In this document: positions 50,682 through 60,554 of the stretch, piece by piece
How the letters are laid out: each line of letters begins with the position of its first letter
How positions within the stretch are numbered: the stretch's first letter is position 1
Origin: Gemmatimonas sp.
Lineage (GTDB): Bacteria > Gemmatimonadota > Gemmatimonadetes > Gemmatimonadales > Gemmatimonadaceae
Direction of reading: 5' to 3'
DNA: 64,000 bases
NCBI GenBank assembly: GCA_011390885.1
Contig: JAABRO010000054.1
Span: forward strand, 62,001-126,000
Notes under the pieces: generated by a model
Seen by the model: only the letters and a program-made list of their open reading frames with translations
Told to the model about the DNA's origin: nothing
Database searches by the model: none
Program-made: the position numbers and the translations under genes

Positions 50682-52733
50682 TCAGTCCGCGCCGACCGGC
50701 GTCGCGGCGAGTCGGCCGGCCACGACCTCGGCGATGTCCACCACCGGCACGTCGCTCCCACTGGCCGTGACGCCGTCCGTCATCATGGTCATGCAGAACG
50801 GACAGGCCACCGCGATCTGGTCGGCACCCGTGGCGAGCAGCTCCTCGGTGCGTTCCACGTTCACGCGCTTGCCCTGCGTTTCCTCCATCCACATGCGGCC
50901 GCCACCGGCGCCGCAGCAGAGACCACGGCTCTTCGTGCGCGGCGGCTCCACCAGCTGCACCACCGGGAGCGCCTTGCGCAGCGTGTTGCGCGGGGCGTCA
51001 TAGACGTCGTTGTAGCGGCCGAGATAGCACGAATCGTGATAGGCCACCTTGAGGCGCTGGCCGTGCTCCGTGTCGAGCGGCACGCGACCGTCGGCCAGCA
51101 GACGCTCGATGTACTCGGTGTGGTGAATGACCTCGTAATGACCACCCAGATCCGGGAACTCCTTCCCCATCTGGTGGAAGCAGTGCGGACAGAAGGTCAC
51201 GATGGTCTTCACCTGATACCCGTCGAGCGTTTCGATCACGCCCTTGGCGAGCATCTGGTACAGGTACTCGTTGCCCATGCGACGCGCCGGATCGCCGTGG
51301 CACGTCTCCTCCTGGCCGAGGATCGCAAACTTCACGTTCGCGGCCTGCAGGATGCGCGCGAAGGCGACGGTGATCTTCTTGGCCCGATCGTCGAACGAGC
51401 CCATGCACCCCACCCAGAACAGGATGTCGGGGCGTTCGTCACGGGCGGCCAACTCCGCCATCGTGGGGATGTCCATGCCCTCGGCCCACGTCTCGCGATC
51501 GGCGGGGCTGAACGACCACGGGCTGCCGTTGCGCTCGAGCGACGTGAGCGCGCCCTGCGCCTCCTCGGGGAAGCGCGACTCCATGAGCACGAGGTCGCGG
51601 CGCAGCTCGTTGATGATCTCGAGCTGGTCGATGGAGACGGGGCACTCTTCCACGCACGCGCGGCAGCTCGTGCACGCCCAGAGCTCCTCTTCCGTGATCC
51701 AGTCATCGAGCAACCGCTTGTCGAGCACCGCCTGCTGCTCGGCCGTGGCGGTGCCGCCGCCGACCGCATCGAGCACCGTGGCCTTCTCCGTGAGGCGCGC
51801 GCGCGTCTTCACCACGATCATGCGCGGCGACAGCGTCTTGCCGGTGAGGTTCGCCGGGCAGGCCGCCGTGCAGCGTCCGCACTCCGTGCACGAGTAGCCG
51901 TCGAGCAGGTTCTTCCACGTCAGGTGCTCCACATCGGCCGCGCCGAACTGCTCGGCGTCCTCCGCCTCCAGGTCCATCGGCTTCATCGCGCCGACGCGCC
52001 CCGGCCCGCTCGTGTTCGAGAACCACACGTTGATCAGCGACGTGAGCACGTGCAGGTGCTTGGACTTCGGCAGGTGGTTGAGGAACCACAGGATGAGCAG
52101 CGCGTGCACCCACCAGCTCGCGCGCGCCATGACGTGCGCCGTCTCGGCGCTCATGCCACCGAAGAGCGGCAGCAGCAGGCTCGTGATGAGTCGGCCGGTG
52201 AGGTCGGCGCCCGGCTGCTTCGCCTCGCCCACGAAGAGCACCAGCAGCGTGAGCATGAGCACGGCGATCGCGCTCAGGATCAGCACGGCGTCTCCGCCAT
52301 GCACGGGGTCCACGTGGAAGCGCTTCGGCTTGATGACGAGCCGGCGATACAGCAGGTAGCCCACGGGTGCGAGCACGAAGACCGCGAAGATCTCCTGCGA
52401 GAACACGTACGGCACGTACAGCAGCCGCGGCAGGAGCACGTCCCAGGTGAAGGGCGTGTACAGCCCCTGGATCATGATCTCGACGGTGCCGAGGCCGAGC
52501 ACGCAGAAGCCCCAGAACACGAGGGCGTGCATGAGCCCGCCCCAGGGATCGCGCAGGATCTTGGTCTGCGCGAGGCCGATGAGCAGCAGGTTCTTCGTGC
52601 GCTCGTCCGGGTGGTCCGTGCGGTCCTCCGGGCGGCCGATGCGAGCCCAGCGCACGAGCCGGCTTGCGCTCCCGGAGAAAAGTGCCCCCGCGACCACGAG
52701 GCACAGGGCGAACACGATGTTTTGGGCGGTCAT
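50682..52733 (-). CDS. Membrane Fe-S ETF:menaquinone oxidoreductase (HdrD/CCG type)
   Basis: This is a 683-residue protein. The N-terminal 230 residues hold about six membrane helices with His residues suited to b-type hemes, like NarI. Two 4Fe-4S motifs follow: [12 protein letters not shown] near 283 and [12 protein letters not shown] near 353. Two CCG domains follow, with CHGDPARR near 478, CPHC near 515, CYLGRYND near 572 and CCGAGGG near 600. This architecture passes electrons from EtfAB to menaquinone. The etfA/etfB genes upstream on the same strand and the menaquinone operon support that role. ATG 52733 follows its own promoter by 7 nt. Confidence 0.88.
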   Translation of the reverse strand: MTAQNIVFALCLVVAGALFSGSASRLVRWARIGRPEDRTDHPDERTKNLLLIGLAQTKILRDPWGGLMHALVFWGFCVLGLGTVEIMIQGLYTPFTWDVLLPRLLYVPYVFSQEIFAVFVLAPVGYLLYRRLVIKPKRFHVDPVHGGDAVLILSAIAVLMLTLLVLFVGEAKQPGADLTGRLITSLLLPLFGGMSAETAHVMARASWWVHALLILWFLNHLPKSKHLHVLTSLINVWFSNTSGPGRVGAMKPMDLEAEDAEQFGAADVEHLTWKNLLDGYSCTECGRCTAACPANLTGKTLSPRMIVVKTRARLTEKATVLDAVGGGTATAEQQAVLDKRLLDDWITEEELWACTSCRACVEECPVSIDQLEIINELRRDLVLMESRFPEEAQGALTSLERNGSPWSFSPADRETWAEGMDIPTMAELAARDERPDILFWVGCMGSFDDRAKKITVAFARILQAANVKFAILGQEETCHGDPARRMGNEYLYQMLAKGVIETLDGYQVKTIVTFCPHCFHQMGKEFPDLGGHYEVIHHTEYIERLLADGRVPLDTEHGQRLKVAYHDSCYLGRYNDVYDAPRNTLRKALPVVQLVEPPRTKSRGLCCGAGGGRMWMEETQGKRVNVERTEELLATGADQIAVACPFCMTMMTDGVTASGSDVPVVDIAEVVAGRLAATPVGAD

Positions 52734-52740
52734 GCTCGCG

Positions 52741-52769
52741 AAGCTAGGGGGCGGAACGGGTGGTCACAA
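52741..52769 (-). promoter_or_regulatory. Promoter of the ETF:menaquinone oxidoreductase gene (leaderless type)
   Basis: On the minus strand TTGTGA (52769-52764), a 17-nt spacer and TAGCTT (52746-52741) are followed by 7 nt and the ATG. Confidence 0.75.
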
Positions 52770-52796
52770 GGCGAACCCGACGGGGGGGAACGACAA

Positions 52797-52829
52797 CGGC
52801 CCACACCCCGGAGACCGGAGCGTGGGCCG
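52797..52829 (-). terminator. Stem-loop after etfA
   Basis: CGGCCCAC and GTGGGCCG form an 8-bp stem with a long loop, 31 nt past the etfA stop and upstream of the next promoter. It probably separates etfBA from the oxidoreductase transcript. Confidence 0.55.
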
Positions 52830-52859
52830 CAGGACGATCCGTGTCGCGACAGCGCGCGA

Positions 52860-53846
52860 TCAGCTCGCCTTCGCGGCCTTCACGGCCGCGGTGAGCGCGG
52901 GCAGCACCTCGAAGACGTCGCCCACGATTCCGTAATCGGCGATCTTGAAGATGGGCGCGTCCTTGTCCTTGTTGATCGCCACGATGGTGCGCGAGGTGCG
53001 CATGCCGGCCAGGTGCTGGATGGCCCCCGAGATGCCGGCGGCGATGTACAGGTCGGGGCTCACGTTGCGCCCGGTCTGGCCGATCTGATCGCTGTGCGGA
53101 CGCCAGCCGTCGTCGGTGACCGCGCGCGTGGCACCCACCGCGGCGTTGCCGAACGCCTCGGCCAGATCTTCGCACAGCTTGAAGTGCTCGGCGGCCTTGA
53201 GGCCACGGCCGCCGGCCACGATCACCGGCGCGTCGTTGAGGTCGATCTTGTCGGTGTTGCCCTGCTTGAGCTCCACCACCTTCACGCGCGACGCCGACGG
53301 GTCGACCGCCGACGTGATCGCCTCGGTCGCGAGCGGGCGCGCCGCCGCCACCGGCTGGAACGCGGCCGGCCGCACGGAGAGCAGGGCCGGCGAACCGCTG
53401 AGCGCCAGCGTGGCCACCACCTTCGCGTTGTTGATCGGGTGCTGCCCGACCACGGCGCCGCCTTCGACCGCGAACCCGGTGAGGTCCGCCGCGAGTCCCA
53501 CGCCGAGCTTCGCCGCGACGCGCGGCGACAGGTCGCGGCCGTGCGAGGTGGCGCTGAAGAGCCCATAGCCGTACGCACCGCCCTGCAGCAGGCCGGCCAG
53601 CGTGGCCGCGAGCGCCTCGGGGTTGTACAGCGCGAACCCCTCGTGCTCGAGCACGAGCACCTTGTCGGCGCCATGGGCGGCAAGCGCCTCGGCCTTGCCC
53701 GCGATACCGGCGGCACCCGCGAGCACCGCGTGCACCTGCCCACCACCCGACTGCTCGGCCAGCGTGCGGGCCGCAGTCACGGCCTCGAGGGCCACCTTGC
53801 GCAAGTCACCCGCGCGCGATTCGGCGAAAACGAGAACGTTGGCCAT
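52860..53846 (-). CDS. etfA: Electron transfer flavoprotein alpha subunit
   Basis: This is a 328-residue FAD-binding subunit. The C-terminal domain holds [19 protein letters not shown] near residue 255 and [17 protein letters not shown] near 275, the FAD site of ETF alpha, and ends with the usual VFEVLPAL segment. It forms a heterodimer with EtfB, taking electrons from acyl-CoA dehydrogenases. The start lies 2 nt after the etfB stop. Confidence 0.96.
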   Translation of the reverse strand: MANVLVFAESRAGDLRKVALEAVTAARTLAEQSGGGQVHAVLAGAAGIAGKAEALAAHGADKVLVLEHEGFALYNPEALAATLAGLLQGGAYGYGLFSATSHGRDLSPRVAAKLGVGLAADLTGFAVEGGAVVGQHPINNAKVVATLALSGSPALLSVRPAAFQPVAAARPLATEAITSAVDPSASRVKVVELKQGNTDKIDLNDAPVIVAGGRGLKAAEHFKLCEDLAEAFGNAAVGATRAVTDDGWRPHSDQIGQTGRNVSPDLYIAAGISGAIQHLAGMRTSRTIVAINKDKDAPIFKIADYGIVGDVFEVLPALTAAVKAAKAS

Positions 53847-53848
53847 GC

Positions 53849-54601
53849 TCAGAGCACCTTCGCTTCGGTCTGGAGGAGACGGACGAGTTCGGGCACCGCG
53901 TCGGCGCCTTCACCCACGATGCGGCCGGCGGCACGCTCGGGCGGCAGCGCCATGGAGCGCGCCACGACGGCCTGCTCGCCGAGGGCGGCGGGCTTGACGT
54001 CGAGCGGCTTCTTCTTGGCGGCCATGATGCCCTTGAGCGACGGGAGGCGCTCCTTGTTGAGGCCGTCGTCGATCGTGAGCACGGCGGGGAGCGGGAACTC
54101 CACCACTTCGCTCGCACCCTCGAGCACTCGCTCGGCGCGGCCGGTGGCCCCGCCGATGTCGAGCTTGAACACATTCGTGACGACCGGGAGGCCGAGCAGC
54201 TCGGCGACCATGGGGCCGGTCATCTGGTTCATGGAATCGATGGCGACGCGGCCGAAGAGGACGAGATCGTAGCCGCCGTCCTTGAGCTCGGCAGCGAGCG
54301 CCCGGGCCACCGCAAGACCGTCGTACACGCGGGCATCGGTCTCGAGCAGGGTGCCGGAATCGGCGCCCATGGCCATGGCCTTGCGGATCTGCTCCTGCGC
54401 GGCGTTGGGGCCGAGGCAGACCACGTGCACCGAGCCGGCGCCGGCCTTCTCCTTGAGTTGGAGGGCGGCTTCGATGGCCCAGAGGTCGAAGTCGTTGATG
54501 TCGTACTTGAGGCCCGTCTCCTCGTACCGGGAGCCGTCCGCGGTGATCGCGAACTTCACTTCCATGACGGGGACGCGCTTGATGCACACGGCAATCTTCA
54601 C
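53849..54601 (-). CDS. etfB: Electron transfer flavoprotein beta subunit
   Basis: This is a 250-residue partner of EtfA that binds AMP. VCIKRVPVME at the N-terminus, YDINDFDLWAIEAAL near residue 34, AMGADSGTLLET near 76 and GRVAIDSMNQMTGPM near 122 are family features. The recognition loop ALTIDD-type segment near 178 reads AVLTIDDGLNK. GTG 54601 has GGAG 9 nt upstream in a leader of about 42 nt. An acyl-CoA dehydrogenase is encoded 5 kb away on the same strand. Confidence 0.95.
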   Translation of the reverse strand: MKIAVCIKRVPVMEVKFAITADGSRYEETGLKYDINDFDLWAIEAALQLKEKAGAGSVHVVCLGPNAAQEQIRKAMAMGADSGTLLETDARVYDGLAVARALAAELKDGGYDLVLFGRVAIDSMNQMTGPMVAELLGLPVVTNVFKLDIGGATGRAERVLEGASEVVEFPLPAVLTIDDGLNKERLPSLKGIMAAKKKPLDVKPAALGEQAVVARSMALPPERAAGRIVGEGADAVPELVRLLQTEAKVL

Positions 54602-54650
54602 CGCGCTCGCTCCATGCTGAGGGTGCTCGTGAAGGAATTCACAAGCTCAA

Positions 54651-54680
54651 AAGCTAGCCACGACGCACAACGGGGGGCAA
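54651..54680 (-). promoter_or_regulatory. Promoter of etfBA
   Basis: On the minus strand TTGCCC (54680-54675) and TAGCTT (54656-54651) are 18 nt apart. The -35 lies within one arm of the SusD terminator. Unlike other promoters here it leaves a leader with a ribosome site. Confidence 0.6.
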
Positions 54681-54702
54681 CGCACCAAGGCGTTGCCCCC
54701 CG
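54671..54702 (-). terminator. Terminator of the SusC/SusD operon
   Basis: CGGGGGGCAACGC, a 6-nt loop and its perfect 13-bp complement lie 24 nt past the SusD stop. No T-run follows. Confidence 0.7.
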
Positions 54703-54726
54703 CTGGCAATCTGGGACGTCCCGCCG

Positions 54727-56046
54727 TTACGGGAAGTTGGGATTGGCGAACCGCTCCACGTCGGGCAGCGGCCAGCACTGCTGGTCGCCGTAGATGCCGC
54801 CCTTGGCGTACGCCGTGCCCGCCACCGGCACCTGCGGCAGGTCGCGACGGTTCATGTCGAACCACCGGTTCCCCTGCAGCCAGAGTTCCCGGTTGCGCTC
54901 TTCCATGACCGTGGCCGTGAAGTTGGCCTGTTCGGCCGCGGTGAGCGGCGGCAGCGCGACGCCCGCGCGCGCGCGGAGCGCGTTGATGACGCCGACCCCA
55001 GTGCTCGCGCCGGCCACTTCCGCCTGAATGAGCTTCGCCTCGATGCCGGTCGCGATCGGCGTGCCCGTGGTGAGCGAGCCGTACTTCTGCTGCACCCAGA
55101 GCCGGTTGATCTGATCGGTGGTGTTGCGGCCGCCGTCGACGGCCCGCACGCGCGGATCAGGATTGCCGCCCACCGTCATCGCGCGGTACGCCGGGGCGAC
55201 CGAGACAGCGAAGCCCTGGTTGTTCTGCGCGAAGATGCGGTTGTTGCGCGTGGCGGCGTTGAGATCGTGCGTGGCGTTGAACACGAAGTCCTGCGGCACG
55301 AGCGCGGCGTCGGCGGCAGCACCGGGCCCGTCGCCCTTGCCGAGCAGCGCACGCGCGCGTCCGACACGCGCCAGGTTCACGAGCGTCGGGTCGTTCGCCG
55401 CCTGGGCGGCCGTGAGCGCCTTCGTGAATCGCGCCGCGGCCGAGTCGAGCGCCTGCGCCGTGGTGAGCGCCGGCCCGAGGTCGATCACGCACTCACAGAA
55501 TCCCTCGGCGAGCAGCAGGATGGCGTAACCGGCCATGGCCGCGTTGCGCGCGATCAGGCGCTGGCGGTTGGGCACATCGGCGTCACTCCACCCCTCGAGC
55601 AGGCGCGTGGCCTGGTCATTGGTGTGCCGCGCCACGTTGAGCGGCGTGTACACGCCGATCGCCGCGCATCCGGCTGACGCGTACTGCGCCTCGTTCGGAA
55701 TGATGTCGCGCCGGTCCATGGACCAGCGGGCCGCGGTCTGCGTGCCCTCGACGAGTTCACCGGCCGCGAGGCCACTGGCCACGATGTACGCGCCCTGCGC
55801 GCACTCGAAGTCGGCGACGGCCGAGTTGGAGATGAGCGCCGCGTTCTGCGGGACGAGGAAGTTCGTCTCGGCGAGCCGGCTGGGCGAGTTGACGGTGAGC
55901 AGGCGGTCCACGGTGTCGCAGGCCGCCGTGCCCAGCAGTGCGAGGGCGCCCACGGCGGCGAGCCACGGCTGCCGACGACGGTTGCGAAGCCCCGTCGCGA
56001 CGGTGCCGGTGTGACCGGACACGGATGCGGAATGTTGGGTGCGCAT
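54727..56046 (-). CDS. SusD/RagB-like nutrient-binding outer-membrane lipoprotein
   Basis: This is a 439-residue lipoprotein with a lipobox at LLGTAAC (Cys near residue 43) after an unusually long basic N-terminus. The helical TPR-like body is typical of SusD, and the C-terminal EERNRELWLQGNRWFDMNR near residue 385 is the signature. It caps the SusC channel and binds the substrate, which could be glycan or peptide. ATG 56046 lies 5 nt after the SusC stop, whereas upstream codons overlap SusC. No glycoside hydrolase or peptidase gene is in the same operon. Confidence 0.9.
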   Translation of the reverse strand: MRTQHSASVSGHTGTVATGLRNRRRQPWLAAVGALALLGTAACDTVDRLLTVNSPSRLAETNFLVPQNAALISNSAVADFECAQGAYIVASGLAAGELVEGTQTAARWSMDRRDIIPNEAQYASAGCAAIGVYTPLNVARHTNDQATRLLEGWSDADVPNRQRLIARNAAMAGYAILLLAEGFCECVIDLGPALTTAQALDSAAARFTKALTAAQAANDPTLVNLARVGRARALLGKGDGPGAAADAALVPQDFVFNATHDLNAATRNNRIFAQNNQGFAVSVAPAYRAMTVGGNPDPRVRAVDGGRNTTDQINRLWVQQKYGSLTTGTPIATGIEAKLIQAEVAGASTGVGVINALRARAGVALPPLTAAEQANFTATVMEERNRELWLQGNRWFDMNRRDLPQVPVAGTAYAKGGIYGDQQCWPLPDVERFANPNFP

Positions 56047-56051
56047 GATCG

Positions 56052-59000
56052 TCAGAAGTTGAGGTTGACCGTGGTCACGAACTGGCGGAGCTGCGGAAGC
56101 ACGTTCTGCTCCCACTGCCCGAAGCCACCGCGCGTGCCGCCGTTGAAGGAGGCTTCGGGTTCGATGCCGCGGAAGTTCGTCCAGAGCCCCAGGTTGCGGC
56201 CGGCCACCGTGATCGACGCGCGCGAGGCGCGCAGCACCCGCGCAAACGACGCCGGCAGCGTGTACGTGGCCGAGAGCTCGCGGAAGCGCGTGAAGCTGGC
56301 ATCCTGAATGAGCTGATCGGTGAACGCCGTGCCGCCCTGCGCCTCGGCCACGAGCACCGGGTCGAACCGCTCGGGGAAGTAGTTGATCTCGCAGAGCGAG
56401 AAGAGGTTGCAGCGCACGCGCTGGTTGCCGTCGAGCTTGCTGTAACCACCGCGGTAGTCGAAGAACGCGTTGATGCGCAGGTTCTTGTACAGCGTCAGGC
56501 CGGCGCCGATGGAGCCTTCGCGCGTGGGCACGGAGTTGCCGCGGAAAACGCGCGGTGCCTGCGCGCAGGCGATCGCCCCACCGTTGCCGTCGTCACACTG
56601 GATGTTGACAGCGCGGCGGGTGGTTGCGTCGAAATCGGCGCTCACGATCCGCCGGTCCCACCAGGCGCCGGGCGCGTAGCCGACGACGTGCTGTTCGGTG
56701 GAGGACAGGTTGATGCGCTCGTTCGCGCCGAGGCTCTCGATCCTGTACTCGAGCGTGCTGCCGTTGAGGGTGAAGTCGAGGCCGAGGTTCTCGCGGTTGA
56801 GCGCCTGCCAGCGGATCTGCCACTCGAGCCCCCTGCGTGACACTTCACCGGCGTTGAACAGCTGCTCGCCTGGGAAGCCCGATGAGGGCGGCGCGAGCCG
56901 CGCGAGGATGGCGTCCTTCGTGCTGCCGTCGAAGTACGTCACGTCGAGGCCGATGCGGTCCTCGAGCAGGGCGGCGTCGAAGCCCAGCTCCAGCTCCGTG
57001 CTGCGCTCCGGGCCGAGGTCAGGATTGCCGGCGTTGGCCGGCGTGAGGAAGCCACCCTGCGCCGCATAGGTGCGCGTGGCGTCGAAGGCGCCGGGCTGCT
57101 GACCGCTCCCGCCGTAGGCCGCGCGCAGCCGGAGCTGGTCCACCCAGCCGGGCAGCGCAATCGACGGCTCTTCGCTGATCACGTACGACAGGCTGAACTT
57201 CGGGTACGTGACGATGTCGAAGTTGGTGCCGAAGGCCGAGTTGTCGTCGGCGCGAACGGCGGCGGTGAGGAACAGCCGGTTGTTCCAGATGAGCTGTTGC
57301 TGCAGGAAGCCGCCAACCGTGTTGTTTTCGAACACTTCGTCACCGGTGACGTTGCGCACAGCGGCGGCGGCGAGCGACACGAGACCGGCCGCCGGGAAGT
57401 CGTTGCCCGACGCGGCTCGGAAGAGCGACTTGCGGCCGAAGAACTGGCCGCCGGCCGACGAGACGCTGCGCAGCCCCTCGCTGAGCTTCACGTCGAGGTT
57501 GGCGAGGTAGTCGAAGGTGGTGACGGTCACGTCACGCGTGGAGACGGCCATGGAGCCGTTGGTCGGCGGCCCAGACCCGGCAAAGGCCGCATACCGCGCG
57601 GCGAGCGGGTCGTTGCGCGGCGTGAGCGACTGGTTGTCCTCTGCCAGCCGGTCCACGCCCAGGATCAGGCGGTGATTGAACCAGCTCGTGGCGCGATTGG
57701 TGAGCGTGACGCTGCCCGTGAAGCGGTCGGCGTCCTGGAAGTTGTTGTACGCCTGGTAGTACACATCGGGCGGTCCCGAGCGGAAGCCGAGCTGCGGGTT
57801 GCCCGTATTGCGTCCGGCGTAGAGGAAACCCGGGGACGAGAAGAGCGTGCCCCACACGGCCCCGCCGCCACCCGCTTCGAAGGGCATGTACGTACGGCCG
57901 GTGGTGTAGCCCATCGAGGCCTGCACATCCCAGTTCTCGCTCGGTGTGGCCGAGAGATTGGCGCGCAGGTTGGTGCGATGGAGCCGGTTCACCGGTTCCG
58001 CTCCCTGGTTCTCTTCGTAGCCGCCGCCCAGGTAGTAGCGCAGCGTGGGCGAGCCGCCGCTGACGCTCATCTGCAAGTCCTGCAGCAGGCCGGCCTCGAA
58101 GATCTCGCGGCCGAAGTTGGATTGCAGCGAGTCGTTGAGATCGCGGGTGGAGAGCGTGACCGTGTCGAAGGCAGTGGTGGAACCGGCGACCGGCACGCGT
58201 CCCCAGTTGTCCGCGAAGCGGTTGCGCCAATCGGGCACCCAGTTCGTGCCCATGCGGAAGGTGGTGTTCCACACCGGCCGGCCGGCGGCGCCCTTCTTGG
58301 TGATGATCTGGATCACGCCAGCCGCGGCCTCGGTGCCGTAGAGCGTCGCCGCCGCTGGGCCCTTGATGACTTCGAGGCTCTCGATGTCATCGGGGCTGAA
58401 GTCGTTCCAGCGAGAAATCGACTGCGAGCCGAACCCCTGCGTCGTGGGGCCGGACGCCTGCGTGTTGTCCACGCGCACGCCGTCCACGAAGATGAGCGGG
58501 TTGTTGTTGAGCGACAGCGACGACGCGCCGCGTACGCGAATGCGCGAACCCGTGCCCACCTGTCCTGAACTGGCCACGACACTCACGCCCGAGGCGCGGC
58601 CGGTGAGCAGGTCCTGGAAGTTGTTGATCGGCTGGGTGGCCACGATGTCTGAGGCCTTCACGGTCGAGACCGCATTGCCGATGGCGCGCTTCTCGGCCAC
58701 GCCGGCAGTGCCGGTCACGACCACGCCGCCGAGCTCGAGGGCCCGCTCGGTGAGCACGATGCGGACCGTGCTCGCGCCGATCGCCGCGGTCACGGTGCGC
58801 GGCTGGAACCCGATGCGCCGCACGGTGAGGTCGACGTTGCCCGAGCCGGCAACGCCCACGAGCCGGAACCGGCCGGCGGCATCGGACGTGGTCCCGACCG
58901 ACGCCTGCCCTTCGACATTGATCTGGGCGTCGCTGACCGGGGTGCCACGTTCGCTGACCACGGTACCGGCGATCACGCCACCGGACTGAGCCGTGGCGGG

Positions 59001-59147
59001 CGCCGCCGGCCAGAGCAGCGCGGTGGCGATCGCGACCAGCGCCGCAAGTGGCCCGCGGCGCGGCCGGCGTCTGGCGAGGATGGGAGAACGAGCGGACGTG
59101 GCGGCGCCGTGAAGCCGCAGCGCGTCCGGGGTGGGATCTGGCTGCAT
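56052..59147 (-). CDS. SusC/RagA TonB-linked outer-membrane transporter
   Basis: This is a 1031-residue protein. A signal peptide ends near ATAQ (residue 54). A carboxypeptidase-like regulatory domain (about 57-140, GTVVSERGTPVSDAQINVEG...) precedes the plug (about 150-270, with GRASGVSV and RVRGASSLSLNNNPLIFVDG), then the long beta-barrel ending in NLNF. It imports a ligand bound by SusD using TonB energy. GGAGG 7 nt before ATG 59147 fixes the start. An inverted repeat and a promoter lie in the 170-bp upstream space. Confidence 0.95.
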   Translation of the reverse strand: MQPDPTPDALRLHGAATSARSPILARRRPRRGPLAALVAIATALLWPAAPATAQSGGVIAGTVVSERGTPVSDAQINVEGQASVGTTSDAAGRFRLVGVAGSGNVDLTVRRIGFQPRTVTAAIGASTVRIVLTERALELGGVVVTGTAGVAEKRAIGNAVSTVKASDIVATQPINNFQDLLTGRASGVSVVASSGQVGTGSRIRVRGASSLSLNNNPLIFVDGVRVDNTQASGPTTQGFGSQSISRWNDFSPDDIESLEVIKGPAAATLYGTEAAAGVIQIITKKGAAGRPVWNTTFRMGTNWVPDWRNRFADNWGRVPVAGSTTAFDTVTLSTRDLNDSLQSNFGREIFEAGLLQDLQMSVSGGSPTLRYYLGGGYEENQGAEPVNRLHRTNLRANLSATPSENWDVQASMGYTTGRTYMPFEAGGGGAVWGTLFSSPGFLYAGRNTGNPQLGFRSGPPDVYYQAYNNFQDADRFTGSVTLTNRATSWFNHRLILGVDRLAEDNQSLTPRNDPLAARYAAFAGSGPPTNGSMAVSTRDVTVTTFDYLANLDVKLSEGLRSVSSAGGQFFGRKSLFRAASGNDFPAAGLVSLAAAAVRNVTGDEVFENNTVGGFLQQQLIWNNRLFLTAAVRADDNSAFGTNFDIVTYPKFSLSYVISEEPSIALPGWVDQLRLRAAYGGSGQQPGAFDATRTYAAQGGFLTPANAGNPDLGPERSTELELGFDAALLEDRIGLDVTYFDGSTKDAILARLAPPSSGFPGEQLFNAGEVSRRGLEWQIRWQALNRENLGLDFTLNGSTLEYRIESLGANERINLSSTEQHVVGYAPGAWWDRRIVSADFDATTRRAVNIQCDDGNGGAIACAQAPRVFRGNSVPTREGSIGAGLTLYKNLRINAFFDYRGGYSKLDGNQRVRCNLFSLCEINYFPERFDPVLVAEAQGGTAFTDQLIQDASFTRFRELSATYTLPASFARVLRASRASITVAGRNLGLWTNFRGIEPEASFNGGTRGGFGQWEQNVLPQLRQFVTTVNLNF

Positions 59148-59219
59148 TCCATGCCTCCGGAGGGGGACAAGCAGGCGGGACGACCGTGGCGATGCGGTGC
59201 GGCACCACGGCGATGCACC

Positions 59220-59256
59220 GCACCGTCACGACTCCGTGATGAAATCGTGACGGTGC
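59220..59256. repeat. 12-bp inverted repeat in the SusC leader
   Basis: GCACCGTCACGA (59220-59231) and its exact complement (59245-59256) flank 13 nt, with a shorter TCACG/CGTGA pair nested inside. It starts about 6 nt past the predicted transcription start of susC and could be an operator or an RNA hairpin. It may also end the upstream acyl-CoA dehydrogenase transcript, 62 nt past that stop. Confidence 0.75.
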
Positions 59257-59269
59257 GCATCAACTGCCC

Positions 59270-59297
59270 ATTGTATGTCCCTCGGAGGCGCGCGCAA
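59270..59297 (-). promoter_or_regulatory. Probable SusC promoter
   Basis: On the minus strand TTGCGC (59297-59292), a 16-nt spacer and TACAAT (59275-59270). This gives a leader of about 115 nt containing the inverted repeat. Confidence 0.5.
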
Positions 59298-59318
59298 GAT
59301 CCCCGCGCGCGCCGCGCG

Positions 59319-60554
59319 TCACTTGAACGCGTTCAGCCCCGTGATCGCCTGGCCGAGGATGAGCGAGTGCACGTCGTGCGTGCCCTCGTAGGTGTACACG
59401 CTCTCGAGATTGGCCATGTGCCGCATGGCGGCGTACTCGGCGAGGATGCCGTTGCCGCCCAGCAGCCGGCGCGTCTCGCGCGCGGCCTCCGTGGCGATGT
59501 GCACGTTGTTGCGCTTGGCCAGCGACACCTGCACCGGCGTGAAGTTGCCCGCGTCCTTGAGGCGCCCGAGGTGCAGCGACACGAGCTGTCCCTTCACCAG
59601 CTCGGTGAGCATGTCGGCGAGGCGCACCTGCTGGATCTGAAAGCCACCGATCGGCCGGTCGAACATCACGCGGTTCTTCGCGTACGACACGGCCTCCTCG
59701 AAGCAGGCCATGGCCGCGCCGAGCACGCCCCAGGAGATCCCGTAGCGCGCCTGCGTGAGGCACATGAGCGGGCTCTTGAGGCCGCCCGAGTTGGGGAGGA
59801 GCGCATTGGCCGACACGTGCACGTCCTGCAGCACGAGCTCGCTGGTGTCGCTCGCGCGCAGGGACAGCTTGCCCTTCTGGTCCTTGGCCGTGAAGCCCGG
59901 GGTGTCGGTGTGCACGATGAACCCGCGGATCGACTTGTCGTCGTCGGCGTCGCCGGTCTTGGCCCAGATGATGGCGATGTCGGCCATCGAGCCGTTCGTG
60001 ATCCACATCTTGGCGCCGTTCAGGATCCACGAGCCGTCGGCCTGCTGGCGCGCGCGGGTGATCATGCCCGACGGGTTGGAGCCGAAGTCGGGCTCGGTGA
60101 GGCCGAAGCAGCCGATGTACTCGCCCTTGGCGAGGCGCGGCAGGTACGTGCGCCGCTGCTCCTCGCTGCCGAACGCGTAGATCGGGTACATGACGAGCGC
60201 GCCCTGCACCGACGCGAACGAGCGGATGCCCGAATCGCCGCGCTCGAGCTCCTGCATGATCAGGCCGTAGGCCACGCTCGACAGGCCGGCGCAGCCGTAC
60301 TCTTCGGGGAGCGACGAGCCGAGCAGCCCCATCTCGGCCATCTCGGGAATGAGCTCCTTGGGGAAGCGCCCGTCCACGTAGCACTGCCCGATGATGGGGA
60401 GGACCTTCTCGTTCACCCAGGCGCGCACCGTGTCGCGAATGGCGCGTTCCTCCTCGGTGAGCGCGGCGTCGATGTTGAACAGGTCGGCGGCATGCGCCGT
60501 CAGGTCGACGGACGGGAGCGCGGGAATCGCGGCGGCAAGCGTATCGGTGGACAT
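59319..60554 (-). CDS. Acyl-CoA dehydrogenase, glutaryl-CoA dehydrogenase-like
   Basis: This is a 411-residue flavoenzyme. CFGLTEPDFGSNPSGM near residue 146 and KMWITNG near 176 bind FAD and substrate. RLLGGNGILAEYAAMRH near 360 and YEGTHDVHSLILGQAITG near 386 give the catalytic Glu and the C-terminal pattern typical of glutaryl-CoA dehydrogenases. It would feed electrons to EtfAB. The decarboxylating activity is inferred. ATG 60554 has GAGG 7 nt upstream. The frame stays open upstream without similarity. Confidence 0.87.
   Translation of the reverse strand: MSTDTLAAAIPALPSVDLTAHAADLFNIDAALTEEERAIRDTVRAWVNEKVLPIIGQCYVDGRFPKELIPEMAEMGLLGSSLPEEYGCAGLSSVAYGLIMQELERGDSGIRSFASVQGALVMYPIYAFGSEEQRRTYLPRLAKGEYIGCFGLTEPDFGSNPSGMITRARQQADGSWILNGAKMWITNGSMADIAIIWAKTGDADDDKSIRGFIVHTDTPGFTAKDQKGKLSLRASDTSELVLQDVHVSANALLPNSGGLKSPLMCLTQARYGISWGVLGAAMACFEEAVSYAKNRVMFDRPIGGFQIQQVRLADMLTELVKGQLVSLHLGRLKDAGNFTPVQVSLAKRNNVHIATEAARETRRLLGGNGILAEYAAMRHMANLESVYTYEGTHDVHSLILGQAITGLNAFK

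Noticed and set aside
50580-54272. A 1230-codon open frame on the plus strand opposite the oxidoreductase and etf genes
   Set aside because: It is antisense to three strongly conserved genes, has low-complexity Arg/His/Ala-rich composition typical of GC-rich shadow frames, and matches no family.
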